DNA from: Channallabes apus
Lineage: Eukaryota; Chordata; Actinopteri; Siluriformes; Clariidae
Direction: 5' to 3'
DNA: 64,000 nucleotides
NCBI GenBank assembly: GCA_030522415.1
Contig: CM060109.1
Span: 34,602,892 to 34,666,891 of the forward strand
The translations under genes were made by a program, and so were the position numbers. Numbering within the stretch: the first letter of the stretch is position 1; every line of letters begins with the position of its first letter. The notes beneath the pieces are model-generated. The model saw only the letters and a list, made by a program, of their open reading frames with translations, searched no databases and had not been told where the DNA came from. This document shows positions 36,674 through 49,263 of the stretch, piece after piece.

Positions 36674-38485
36674 TTTTGTACCTCCCTCTCTCTCTATTTC
36701 TCTCTTACTTTTTGAACATATCAGCTAAGATGGACTGATTTAGCATGCTTCTTAAATATTTTCCATGAAAATAAACAACTATTTTAGCATTAGACAAATT
36801 ATGAATATGCATGATACCACAGGACTGTTTAATTAATTTTTATAAAGGTCCAGCTCAGGAAAAGTGACATGTTTGTATAAATGTACTAATTTTAATGTTA
36901 TTTATATAGTAACAACGTAAAGTGGAATTTGTATGATGTATGCCCTGCATGAAAAAATTGTTTTTTAAACGGTGCATGATTGTTTAAGGGTTCTGTAGAG
37001 AAGTCTCCTTTGTCAGTGCTTTGTACCAGTCAGAGCTAAAGCTGTAACTTTGTGTTTTTCAAAGTTTTTATAACAGTGCTTTGCATGTTATCTGTTAAAT
37101 TACAAGTTTTTTTTATCATATCTGATTAACTCCAAGAAAGAGAAAAAACAGAGACTGTGAGGAAATTACTGTTTATAGCTGTTATAAACCCTAAGGGAGA
37201 TGGTGTTATTGGGGGGGAAACAATCAACACTACCTCAACGTGGTTTAACTGTGAGAACAAATGTATGCCATATATACCATTCTACAAAGAACTGAATATT
37301 TTAGTTTTATAAACCACAATAGAAACTACTGATGATAAGATCTTGCGTTAATATTATAATATACTTATACTATACCCTATTTAATTTATAAGCTTTAAAT
37401 TATATATTTATTCTGTTGTGTTCTACTTTATATTATTGTACTACTAAATGTCATGTATATAATGGTATATTAATGTTATTTTAATATATATTTATAATTA
37501 TAGAAAACAGACTAACTGCCAATGTGTATTTGTTATCTCAGTTAATTATTACTTGATAATGCACCGTTTAAATTTTTTTCCTTTTCAAAGTAAAGAGTAT
37601 TGAACACAGAACACAGTCTAGCTATTCAAAGAGTAAGTAATAGAAAACTTTTTTGCACTACAAATAGCTCATACACACCTGAATATAAAAACACCTAATT
37701 TAAATGGCTTTCATAAATGTCTTTTTTTTTTTGCTTTTTAAAATGTAGCTCCACCATTTACACATATTTGTTTACAGGTCAGACTTGACTTCAATATAGC
37801 AGATGCGTTGATATACGTAATATTGAGCATCATACTACACCCTATTGATTGCAAACACACCTGATCTGTCTATGGCAAGCCTAGAGGGCTCACATTCTGG
37901 CAATCCTGGAACACTTTTTGCTCATATTGTACAGGTTAAGCAAAACGTGGTCAAACCAAACTGAACTGACACCAAATACATCAGTTCACATATGCATAAA
38001 AACGCTGAGTAATCATTTTCTGTTCATTTTGAGGGGCTGAAAGAGACACGGTGTGAAAACACTCTAAAATACATAGGATAAGCCATGTGTTTGTTGCAGG
38101 ACTGTGATGTTTCTAAAAGTATATCACATGCTGTGCTCTGTTAAGAAAGGACAGGACACAGCAGCAACCAAAGCTGCATCAAATGCTACTCCAACAAGAA
38201 TCCTTTCAACAGAAACAGGCTATCAGAATATTTGGTTCCTAACACTAGGTTCCTGACAGCCTCTGAGTTAATCAGTAGAATCTAATGGAGAATGCAGTAG
38301 CAATTCTGGGGCCCAATGAAGAGCTGCCACCACAAGTGAGCCATTAGATTTGGTTATGTTTCCTGCTGTCGCTGTGCCACAGAGAAAGGAATCAAAACAA
38401 AGAAGCATACTTTACTTAGAGCTGTATACTCCCTCTTCCATCTCAAGCCAAGCTAATCCGTCCATCTAGGAACCTCTGGAGGCCA
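35165..38485. other. intronic sequence without recognised features
   Basis: (CT)n occupies 36642-36712 with interruptions. Otherwise the stretch is AT-rich, with no coding exon or repeat that I can name. Confidence 0.4.
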
Positions 38486-38489
38486 ACTA

Positions 38490-38735
38490 GGGACCGTGGA
38501 GGCCAGTGGTGACCATTGTGTTTATTCCCATTTTTACGACCGTGGTAGGACCTCCGGGCAAAACATTCACATACATATTCACACACTCCTGTATCTGCAT
38601 GTCTTGGTGGGAGGAAACCCACCAAGCACAGTGAGAACACGCACACTTCATGTACACAGACCCTGAGGTAGAAAATGAACCCGGACCCCTGGAGATGCAA
38701 GGCGACAATGCTAACGACTAAGACACTGTGCTGCC
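38490..38735 (-). repeat. tRNA-like interspersed repeat, reverse orientation
   Basis: CATGTCTTGGTGGGAGGAAA, ACACGCACACTTCATGTACA and CCCGGACCCCTGGAGATGC match the body and head of the copy at 52505-52862 in reverse. Confidence 0.6.
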
Positions 38736-39629
38736 TAGCTAACTAATGCAGCTAGCTACTGAGTTATTTCAAATGAACTAGCTTACATTCAAATTTTAAA
38801 ATGTTATTCAACATACAGGTAAAATGTTGAATAATTTAATGTGTCATGTTTATTGTTTATATGCACTTTGCTTTATTTACTCTATCAACTAGATTTAGTC
38901 TATATTTTTATAACGATCACTGTTGTTTACTAAAATATTATGGTTAAATATTGCTAATAAGTGGACATAAACCTTTGCCTGAATGGTATCTGTATAGTCA
39001 AGTAAAAAAAACAACAACAAAACATGTACTCATGCTCAGTCTGGAAAAATACTATTGAGGAATCACTCAACACCTTCCAATTAAAGCAGAATGGTTCAAC
39101 AAACACACACACACACACACACAGATATCTCTTATAGCACCAGTGGGCCATATATAACTTTTCACCACCCACATACCTCTCGGCAGGAAAACACACAGAC
39201 ATGCTACACACAAAAAAGGTAGGGTGATTTTTTTTTTTTTTTCGTTTTTTTTCTTCTTTGACATGGCAAGTGAATCAGGAGAAAGGAGTCAGAGAGAGGT
39301 AACATAGAAAAACACATTATGAAAGTATGTGATTATGTTATGTCACATTATTGTACTCCTAGATATTCACTATGTAAGGAATAAAACACACCAGGGCATG
39401 CTGTTATAGGAAAATAATTCCCTGGCGTGAAGTTATGTGGAAAGATGTAAAACAGAGTTACTCATTCCACCGCAAAGTTAATTCGAATCCTTTAACAATA
39501 AGACCTGAAGTCTGGCATCAATTTTAGTTAGTTAGTTTGCTATCTAGTTCGTTAGACAGTTAATTAGTTATTGATTAATACTGATTGTATTAATCAAAAC
39601 TGATGACAGAATCATTGCCATCCAGGGCT

Positions 39630-40012
39630 CATCTATGCCTGTGGGGAGCAAAGGCATATCTGCCTGGTCCAATCCCACAGATATGCTAATGTAGCATGTT
39701 AATGCTGGCCATGATAGAAAGGCATCAGAACACCAAGTGCACCACAACCTGCTGTGTATGGGACAGTTTATGGTTGTTGATCTGACCTCCAAATTCCCCA
39801 GATTTCAATCCATCCATGGAATGCTCCAGACCAACATGCTCCAATGCCACACCCCGCATTCCACAGTACTCTAAGGATCCTCCACTAATGTCCTGGAGCC
39901 AGACACCACAGTACACTCCCAGAAGTTTTGTGGAGTCATGTCCAAAGGGGCCAGACAAGAGGAACCTCTTGGCTTAATGTTTTTCTTTTTAATGTCTTGG
40001 CTGATTGGTGAA
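39630..40012 (+). mobile_element. decayed Tc1-type relic, family A
   Basis: GGCTCATCTATGCCTGTGG, TCCAAATTCCCCAGATTTCA, CCACTAATGTCCTGGAGCC and the right end TGTCTTGGCTGATTGGTG parallel the copy at 25838-26340. The left terminus is not clear. Confidence 0.6.
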
Positions 40013-41376
40013 AAAAAATAATAATAATTTAATAGAATATGGGCAGTCAAATAAATCTGTGTTTAAATTTATATTATATATTTAATTTATATTATATATT
40101 TATATTATATATCAATCAACACAATCTAACCATTAAGATTAAATAATTCAGTAATGTGTAAAATATATATTCTTAACAGCTTTATTTAGGTTACAACAAT
40201 ATGATCAATGAAAGTGGGTATGGGTGGGAACTGGGGGGCAAGGACAATACAAACGTTCCTATTTTACGTAGTTCACTGTGTAACCCCTGGAGCCCAAATT
40301 CTAGCCAATGGCAATTTAAAGAAACTAAAATGTGTAAATTGTATCCCCACTTTGAAAGTCATCACTCTTGATACTGAGCTGCACAAAAACAGCTCATGAG
40401 GTTCACAGAGCACACTCGCTATCCCTATCACACCAAGTCACAGGATGTGGCACAAAATGCAAGTCTGAGAATTAGCTAAGTTTATGCAGCGTGACTGTGA
40501 AGAAAAAAATGTCGGTGTGGTTTTATGTTAATATCTCCGACAGTGCTGAAAGTACATTGCATTCATTGCAAACTTTTAAATCACTGTGCTTGTCCTATAA
40601 CTGCCCTGCGTTTCTGCTGATGCTGTTATAGCTTTTCAACCACAATATATTTGCTGTAAAAGCAATGCATATTGACAGAAAATGCACCAAACGTGAAGAG
40701 TCAGAAATACTCTGAAACGCAGAGTTTCCAAAATATCCAAAACACATAATCCCAGCTGTCATACTGTATTGCTATCAAAAAGCATGTGCTCACTGAGGGA
40801 AGAAATATACTATATGATGCATCAGCATCATTAATCCCGAGGCAGAAGATCATCAGTACCACTGCAACAGAGGTCCGTTACAGTGTGGGCAAAATGACAT
40901 CAACCAAATGAGAAATGATTACAGCCTCATTAGAGTGACTCACAAATTTTGCATTACATGTTTTCACAGCTGACAGTGTTTCATCAACTGAATGATCACA
41001 GTTTACTGATTTGGTTTCCGCCCCTGCACTACTTAAGCATCGAGATATGCCTCCATACGCTGCACATAAGCTCCCAGTAGAAGCACACGAAAGTGTCTAC
41101 ATTAAATATTTCTGCACAAAGAAATCTTCATTCCTATAGCTGACACTTTCATCTAAGTATATGATGTACCTATACATAATTCATTAGTGGGGAGGGAGGA
41201 AACCACTGCATTGTGCTATAGCAGGCGAGCTTCCACATGAGTAAAGTACTTCATGCACACTCCTGCTTGAATTTAGAATTTAGTGTTATTTGGTACAGCT
41301 GTGTTCCCAAACCTGACCCTGATGTCCACAGGCAATAAATGTCAAAACCACATGTCGCAAAATATATATTTTTAGC

Positions 41377-41462
<86 letters not shown>

Positions 41463-43790
41463 CCGATTCTCACCCTGTACTACAGTGCTTCACACACAGG
41501 GTTTTTAGAAATAATCAGAAGTTCACTGGCTGTGCAAAACCCTCATGAATGCATGGGGGGGGGGGAGGTTGCCGTGGAAACAGTGTCAAGATTTTTCGAT
41601 TTCTTAATTAACAAATTAACAAAGGAAAGGACACATTACAAAAATAGTGAATAAAGGAAAACAAAGCTAAACTAAGTTCCATACTGTATTAATTCTTTTG
41701 CACACGGCTAGGCTAGACTGTACCGGCTGTAATTATAAACTAAGCAAGGCCAGCTAAACATGGGAATAGCTCACCCTTTAAAAATATTTATTTTTTATAT
41801 GGATCATCATATAAATAAAATAGGGTTTTACAATCCACCTCCTTGTGTCATTTTGACGGGTGTTTCAACTAAAGCTTTAGCTGAGTTGTTATAAAACATG
41901 ATGATACTTAAAACTAACTATAAACTCATACACTTTATCCAACCAAATAAAATAAAATGTAGAATTTTAGAAGAAAAAAACTGCTGAGTCAGCATGTGGA
42001 CAGTTACTGCTATGATTCTCATGTCAGAATTGATTCAATGTGCCAAAGTGAATCTGTTTCAAATGCTAAACACTCACTCACTCACGCAGCTAGAACTTTT
42101 TCATCAGCAAAGGAAAAAACTATCTGCAAGAGCAAACTAATTATTACATGGAGGCCATCCAAAGTGTCAGGCTCTCAAAGATGTACAGTATGAGCACCTC
42201 ACACACAAACAATGTTTATTCTTCCCTTAAGGCTTGACACACTGTCATTGCACGAAACTGTAAAAAACATTACTTTCACACTCATCTGTCATAAGCCATG
42301 AAGCTCTTTTTGTATGCACTAATGAGAAGAATAATAAGGCGTCCTGTTCTACATACAACCGTGTTTGCTTATGTTCATCACATATAGTTTTCACAAATAA
42401 GAACATTAACTACAGTCAAAATATTACAAAAAAACTGCTAACCAGATATACTGTACTATCAGTATTGGTCCAAGCCTTTACAGTCAATAAAAATTACTGT
42501 TTTATCAAATGTTCTAAACAGCATCTTCACACAAGCATTATATCTCTTAATAGATACTGTATACAGTATCACAATCTATTAAGTCCAGTAAAAAAAAAAA
42601 AAACACAACGCATATTACACCCTTACCGTCATACTGTAGATTATTTAAAAATCCATAAATGTGCATGCATGCACTAATCTGAAGCTCTGCCCTGCCTTTT
42701 TATCCAAAACCAGCCCCTCTACTACAGAATTAATGCTATGCTGATACCCATCAAAATAATATTACAAATACATGTTATATACAATACTCTCTCTATACAG
42801 TACATACACACGCACACAGACAATATTATAAAGGTAGCTAGCAAACTGCTATTGTTAATGTAAAAGTTCTTCTGTTTTATTTATAATTGTAATATGTTAG
42901 CCTTAGGGATGTAACGAAAGGCAAATAAATTATTCAGATTGAACCAATAAAGTCTTCTAAACAAATACATATACTCAGACAAATAAGAGGAAAAGCTAAC
43001 CAGAATGAGCCACATGGAATTCAGTTAAGACTACTGATACACATCAGTAGGTGCAACATAAAGCAATATTTTTTATTATAAATAAATAAATTCATTAATT
43101 CATATTAGACCATGATAGATTTTGATTATTTTTTAAATCTCTCAATTTCACAATAATGGACCGACAGAATGTCTCTGCCTCGAATAGGACATTTTCACCC
43201 ACATAATCTTAACATTCATCCAGTAGCTTTTACTTCTTACCCTTTAGAGGGTTGTGGAGTCCCTAGAGCCAATCTCGGGAACTTAAGGGTACACCCTTAA
43301 TTGAGTATAGCCTTAATATCCAAGACAAATATCCCATTTATTTTTAGAAGGATCAGTCACAGGCCTATGTGTGATATGTGTGACTGTACTTAGGAACACA
43401 TTCTTTCCAATTATTTTAAGTGTACATTTCAGTTAAGAAAAGCTATCATCATATACCCTGTATATCTATTGAGCAAAAAAGTAAAGTGCTAAATATCTTG
43501 ACAGCTCTTAATCTGAGGCATGAAAGCATTGAGTACTATTCAGTCCAATCATTCCTGTAATGATGAGGTTTGAGAAGACAGAGGACATGGTCACATCACA
43601 GGGTACACACAGGGTAATAAAATGACCTGGTAACGTTTGATAGATTTTAGAACAGGCAAAATAATAATCTTATTGTATCAGTAGTATGTTATGCCCACAT
43701 AACCCAGGATAATTTTCAGTCATTGTAAAGTTGCCATCATTTCATTCTTTAGAAAATGAGATGCAACATCAGAGAACAGAACCTGCTTAC
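40013..43790. other. intronic sequence without recognised features
   Basis: It contains (TA)n plus a T-tract at 41382-41459 and scattered short AT repeats. No exon is seen. The part up to 43790 ends at the intron 2 donor. Confidence 0.4.
41382..41459. repeat. (TA)n followed by a T-tract
   Basis: About 23 TA units run into about 31 T. Confidence 0.96.
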
Positions 43791-44007
43791 CTGTGGTTTC
43801 CACAATTCCTTCCAGAATCACCACAATTTCAAACTGCTCTGTCTGCATAGAGCGCTGAGATAGCTCATAGAAGGGGCTTTTACTGTCAATTACATGACAG
43901 ATAGTGAGGGGAGACACCAAGAAGAGCTGATCTGCCCCAGTGCTGAAACCCACATCTAGCTCCAACTGATCTAGTGGGAGGAACTCACCTTCAGGGGTCT
44001 GCCGAGA
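43791..44007 (-). CDS. kcnj3: kcnj3 coding exon 2
   Basis: The exon has 217 bases and encodes residues 227-298 plus the first base of Gly299. It begins after a CT-rich tract ending CTCAG with TCTCGGCAGACCCC (S-R-Q-T-P) and ends CCACAG before the donor GTAAGC. The peptide, including [19 protein letters not shown] and [20 protein letters not shown], is the immunoglobulin-like cytoplasmic domain of Kir3.1, where Gbetagamma and the cytoplasmic pore act. It joins exon 1 in phase 0 and exon 3 in phase 1. The GIRK1 match is near-identical to what I know of mammals, showing strong purifying selection. Confidence 0.97.
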
Positions 44008-45020
44008 CTGAGAGAGAGAGATGGAGAGAGAGAGGGAGGGATGTGAGGAGACAAAAAAGAACCACTTTAAATTATGGTTGATTTGTGAGCTGTTGTCACA
44101 GATCTTGTACATTTCATGTAAAAATCAAAGCTATCAATCAGAGCATATCAATAAAAAATAAATAAATAAAATAATCTTGAGTGCCAAGGTAGTAGAGTGT
44201 GTAGAATTACTTGTGCATGACCATTGTTATCTCACAGCTCCAGGGCCCCTGTTAGGTGTTTCTCTACATGTTCTCCCAGTATTCACATGAGTATCATCTG
44301 TATTTTTCAGTTTTCTCACACCTAACAGAACACATACTGGTAGTGGGTTGACAACAATAAATTGCCCCCGGGGTGAATGTAGGTTTAGTGTTCTGCAATG
44401 GACTAACTTTTGCCTGTTGTTTCTATGATATGCTCCTGACACACGTCAACCCTGATCAGGATAACGCTGTTACTAAAGATGAAGAAAGGAAGGAAGTATA
44501 TGATGGTGCAAAGCCCTTCCCCCCCCAAGGGCACAGCGGTGATATCTTGTGCTGGGGCTTGAACCATCAACATTCCGATCAGTAACCCAGAGCCCGATTT
44601 TGTACTGAGTGTATAGGCTAAATAAACTGGAGCAATTACTAAATATGCCTTTAATAACTTTAAACTAATCGGCCTGTGTGGTTACATTAAGAGGAAAAGG
44701 GGGTCATTTGAAAATTAGGAGGTGCCATCCCATCACAGGCCACAGGCACTATCAGCATTTTAGAAGCACCAATCAGCCTACACAACACTTGGAAACACTG
44801 AGCCACCATGCTCCCAAAGAACATTAGATTAAGACATACCTAAAGGGAACGTTTGAGGAATATAGAGCTATTCATGTTTCAAGAATATTTCCTATATGGT
44901 TGAATGGAGGCGCTTTAAAGACTATGCCAAGAAGCTCTAAAGAGAAGGAAAGTTTTATATTTGATGTCTAAGAGATTTAGAGTAGTGTGGTAGTTCCGTA
45001 CTTTCATGGCTTGCACTTAC
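44008..45020 (-). other. kcnj3: kcnj3 intron 1
   Basis: The intron is 1013 bp with donor GTAAGTGC at 45013-45020 and an acceptor whose pyrimidine tract is a (CT)n microsatellite at about 44009-44040. It contains a decayed tRNA-like repeat. Confidence 0.95.
44225..44600 (+). repeat. decayed tRNA-like interspersed repeat
   Basis: CATGTTCTCCCAGTATTCAC, TTTTCTCACACCTAACAGAA and AACCCTGATCAGGATAACGC resemble the body of the copy at 52505-52862. Divergence is high. Confidence 0.45.
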
Positions 45021-45698
45021 TTTCAGCAGTTTGCAGCGGATCTGCGCTGAGACCATGTGGCTGTTGCGCAGGTTTCCGACCCTGAACATGAGCGTGAGTT
45101 TTCCGTCCCGCATGGAGATGACTGCGTGCTCGCTGAACATCAGCGTCTCGGCCCTTTTCTTAGGCTGAGACATCTTAATGAACATGCAGCCTATTAAAAA
45201 CGCGTCGACGATGGAGCCGAGGATGGACTGGAAGAGGAACAGAATGATGCCCTCGGGACACTTGTCCGTTATGTACCTGTAGCCATAGCCGATCGTGGCC
45301 TCGGTCTCTATGAAGAAGAGGAATGCTGAGGGGAAGTTGTAGACGTTGGCCACGCACGGCGTGTACTTGTCGTCGTGCGCCCGGTTCAGGTCTCCGCGCG
45401 CGTACGCTATCAGCCACCACATAGAGGCCATGAAGAGCCACGCCACCGTGTACGTCAGGATGAATATGAACAGATTCCAGCGCCATTTCAGGTCCACTAG
45501 AGTTGTGAACAAGTCGGAGAGGTAGCGGCTGGTTTCTCCGCCCAGGTTACCGTGCTGGACGTTACAGCGGCCGTTCTTATCCACGAAGCGCTGCCGTTTC
45601 CGCTTCCTCTCCGGAGCGGCCTGGCCGAAACCCGAGCCGCTGGATGAAGTGGTTACTATCTGGTAGTCGTCGCCAAATTTTTTCCGAAGTGCGGACAT
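45021..45698 (-). CDS. kcnj3: kcnj3 coding exon 1 (GIRK1 N-terminus, pore and start of C-domain)
   Basis: GIRK1 is a plasma-membrane subunit of G-protein-gated K+ channels. It normally assembles with Kir3.2 or Kir3.4 and slows heart and neuron firing when Gbetagamma is released. The exon encodes residues 1-226 from ATG at 45696-45698. Residues 69-98 hold the first membrane helix ([20 protein letters not shown]), 122-134 the pore helix, T135-R141 the filter TIGYGYR, and 151-175 the second helix with D165, the rectification site. F129 in the pore helix equals the Phe that marks GIRK1. The basic stretch [10 protein letters not shown] is the PIP2-sensing start of the C-domain. The N-terminus [13 protein letters not shown] matches mammalian GIRK1; the following linker is about 8 residues shorter than in human. 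The donor AAA|GTAAGT ends the exon in phase 0. Confidence 0.98.
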
Positions 45699-45703
45699 GC
45701 TAG

Positions 45704-45720
45704 CCTGTGGAAAAGAGGTT
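45704..45720 (-). other. possible 3' splice site in the kcnj3 5' UTR
   Basis: The minus strand reads CCTCTTTTCCACAG|GCTAGC directly before the ATG, a good pyrimidine tract plus AG. This suggests that a non-coding first exon lies upstream (candidate donors include CCTGTAAGC near 46030) and that the ATG exon starts at 45704. RNA evidence is needed. Confidence 0.4.
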
Positions 45721-46029
45721 TAATTCAGGGTTTTATTTCTACACGGCAGGTGACTTCATTAACCTACGGAACTTACAGGAACACAGCTTTAAAGAAGAAT
45801 GTTAGAGTTCATTCTGTCACAAGGTCGAGTATGAAATGAAATAGGAGAATTTATATGCGATTACTTTAAACACAGCGTTTTTTCCCCTCCTTCTATTTAA
45901 ATGTTCTTTAAAAAGAGATGGATTGTTAGACGTTGCTGAGGAAATAAAGATAAAGCCTTACGTATATTGTACCATACGGATCCTCTCCGTCCGCAGGTGT
46001 CGTTAGTGTCTGTCAGTCAGTCCTGCGCT

Positions 46030-46620
46030 TACAGGTAACTAAACACACGCTCAAAACTGCCTGATCACTGCGCATGTCTTTTTATTTTTCAAATGTAACC
46101 GATTAAAAAAGAAATAAGACAGCAATGCATGAGCATCTGTCCCCAGGCGCAGGACGCAGTTTCGCTCTTTCTATCACCGCGTCGCTCATTCGCGCCGTCA
46201 GATCACACACGAGCTTTAATCCAGTCCTGGCTGCTCAAAGTTGTAGATCAGAGTTGCAGTCCCTCAACAGATGCGCCATCGGCAGCCTTTCCACTCCGGT
46301 GGAATTGTGCAGGAACCCTGTGGATTTAATGCGTCGCCACTTGGGGACTCGGCTCTGGGCTTTGTCTTGACTGTCTCTTCATGCGCATTTTGGTCACTGC
46401 GAGTGCGGCGCAGGGCACGTGGATCTTCTCTGCACGCCGCCTGCGCCCTCAATAATAATAAGTTTGCGAAGCTCTCATTCTTGCTTTGCTCCCAAGTCAC
46501 AACGTTTAGTTCCGCGGTCTTAGTGCCGCCTGTTTCTCTCCCCGCGCTCTCGTCTCTGCAGTTTGTGCGTTTCCCTGTGCGCACGCTGCTACAGGGTTGC
46601 CAGATTGATTGTACCATGTG
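46030..46620 (-). promoter_or_regulatory. CpG-rich region, probable kcnj3 promoter
   Basis: CpG dinucleotides are frequent here (GCGCAGG, CCGCGTCG, CGCGCCG, GTGCGGCGCAGGGC), in contrast to the AT-rich neighbourhood. The block lies 0.3-0.9 kb upstream of the kcnj3 ATG. No TATA box is evident. The open frames on both strands here are by-products of high GC. Confidence 0.55.
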
Positions 46621-46699
46621 CATTAACGCGGAACAAATCCCCCAAATTACCCACGAATGGTCTTTTGAACATGAAGATGGCTTACACAGGTAAGTCAAT

Positions 46700-49262
46700 T
46701 TCTACAGTCCTAGAACATAATTTTATTTAGATATCATGACAACCCAGTAAGGGACTTTTCCATCATACATGGTCTATTCATAGCTTGGCTGGAAACGTCA
46801 AATGTAATTTTCTCATCAAAAGAGAAGAATGGCCGGCCACCTGCCTAATTTGATTTGTGTTGACAGTCTGATTTACTAAAGGCCTTGGGAGAAGAGGTGC
46901 ACTTTGAAGAATCTCTTTCTGTAAATAGATAAGCCCCCTGGCTCTTATCTCAGCCAAACAGATAGGCAATAAAATATACTGATGGACATTATAAGGACAT
47001 TATTAATGTGTGTGACTGACTTTCTAATAAAGAAACACAGCTATATTTTTATATATTGCAGGCACTAACAGTGTGTTTGCGTATCAATTAATCAAATAAT
47101 GTTTGGTGGCTGTATATATGTCCTCTTTGTGCCCCTCTTTCTTGTAAAATACATGCATGCTTATCATTAAAAAAAATGGAAAACAGCTTATATAAACACA
47201 ATAATGGAAACCAGTAGTGTACACCTATCTTGGTGTACAAATCCACAAAAAAAGCTACAAAAGAAATGGAGCATGGAGATGACACACAGGGGCCTCTTCA
47301 AGCAGACTTTAAACAGCTAATCAGTGAGATGTCTTTGTGTCTAAGGACTCAGAAAGACAGAGTGATTTCTGCCCTCTTTGTATCTCCCCTGGTTACTATG
47401 TCTTAGAGGAAGACTGCTTTTATCTCCATCATTATAAAGAGGAGCTGTTTTAATTTGCATGGTAACAGTTTTATCTAGACACTCTTAACAGGTACTGTAA
47501 CAAGTCTGGTCTAGAGGTACAAATGAGCATACATAGAACAATCCATAGCTTTAAAGTGCATCTACAGTAGTCTGTATAGTACTGTGTATTACTGTGTTTT
47601 AAGTGTATTAAAATGTTATATTGCACTGCAAATAACATTTAATCATTTGTGAAGATATTGGATTCCTTAAGTATCTTATTTTCTCAAGCATTAAAGCATA
47701 TACATTTACAATTACAGCAACCGCAGGCAGGCTTATCAAGAGTGAGATACAGAATGCTTTGTAGGCCGCATTACATTTCCTAATGTTAATACAAAAAAAA
47801 CTCAGGCTCTAAGAATACTATTAAGCTAAAAATAAATCAATTTGAAATGGAAAATATTTAATCAGTTATGGTATATGATCTATGGTCTAAAATCATATAT
47901 AATGGGTCATTATGCTCTAATCAAGGTTTCGCTGATTAATTAATAAACAAAAATTAGCATGTCAGCATGATTAATGAAGATACATAATGTTTACACTGTA
48001 GTAAGTTAAAAGAAGAGAGGTACTCCCTACAGGAACATTAAATATTCTTAATATAAAACCTGTACACAAATCTTAATTTGCTGAAGAAAATATGTCTTGG
48101 CAGAGATATTTTCCACCCAATTTGGCAAATGTTTACTCAGCCTGGCCTTGGGCAGATCAATAAGAGGCAGCAGGCAGCTTTACATCACTCTCCATTTCAG
48201 CTGCTGCTGTGAGCACAGCCCACCCGAGGTCCTTTTCAGTCATTATGAGGCTACATCTCCTTTCCACATACTAGCTCTCCAGTGCGCAGTGAAATCAGTG
48301 CAGAGGTATAAAGTATAAGACCATGGCAATAAGACAGCATTAGTGCAGCAGAATACTGAACCTACAAAGTAGCATTTGGTCTTCTATACATTTGTAATAA
48401 TAAAAAAATGTTGATCAATGTTTTAACATCATTATCTTCAGTCACTTAACAGAAATATACAACACACTCATGCTTTGTATGAACATTAGCACTTTAGCAA
48501 TTGTGATTTTAATCATTACTGATTAATGCTGTGTTTCACAACAGTTTCTTAATTGCTGATTGTTTTACAGCACTTCTGTTTCATGCTCTCATAAATGAGC
48601 TTTTGACTCTAATTGCTTCCTTATACAATCTTGCTCTTATTATGTTTAGAGCTATATTAGATGTAATGTGAATTCAGAAAACCAGCCTTAATGCTGTCTT
48701 CTTGTTCCAGAAACATGACACTGGGTCATGCAGTAAATGACTGCCTTTGCAGAAGCATCCAATTAAGAGCTTTACAGATTGAACAATTTTTGTCATTCCT
48801 GTTTAAAGTCATACTATTTTCCCAGTAGGCTGGTCAGGTCTTGAGAAACCCTCATTGTTGGATTAATGAGTGCTGGGTGAGACAGGATCACTTTTACTGG
48901 TGCTCTCATGCTCATTAACGAAGACACAAATCTGTGATGTTTGCTTCAGAGTCTCAGCTAATGGCTAGCACTAAAGAATACATTTTGCTTTTGCTTGCTG
49001 CAGACTCAGCCAAATGACTTTAGATAAACTTAGGTTCATAACGAGACAGAGAAATATCTTAAGGCAAAGGCTGTCAAAGTGGGGTTCAGGAACTGCAAGG
49101 GTTCTGTGAAGCATAGCGAAAATGTGCTATGATTTTTTTATTCACATGCAGTGGTGGAAATCTTCATGTTCCCACTATTGTCAATGTTATCACATTTATC
49201 ATTTTGTTCTTATAGTTAACAGCCTAATTGGATGTCTAAATGCAAGAATAAAAAATATATAT
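46700..49262. other. intergenic sequence without recognised features
   Basis: AT-rich unique sequence upstream of kcnj3. Short open frames have no domain that I recognise. Confidence 0.4.
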
Positions 49263-49263
49263 A

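Larger units (their letters stand above)
16232..43790 (-). other. kcnj3: kcnj3 intron 2
   Basis: The intron is about 27.6 kb, starts GTAAGC (43785-43790) and ends TTGTCTTGCAG. It houses most of the mobile elements listed between 20.7 and 40 kb. Unique-looking AT-rich stretches without features that I can name are 16232-20689, 20891-22630, 30270-34164, 35165-38485 and 40013-43790. Confidence 0.95.

Noticed and set aside
46125..46698. Overlapping open frames on both strands upstream of kcnj3
   Set aside because: High GC content in the promoter region explains the lack of stops; the peptides have no domain and no splice support.
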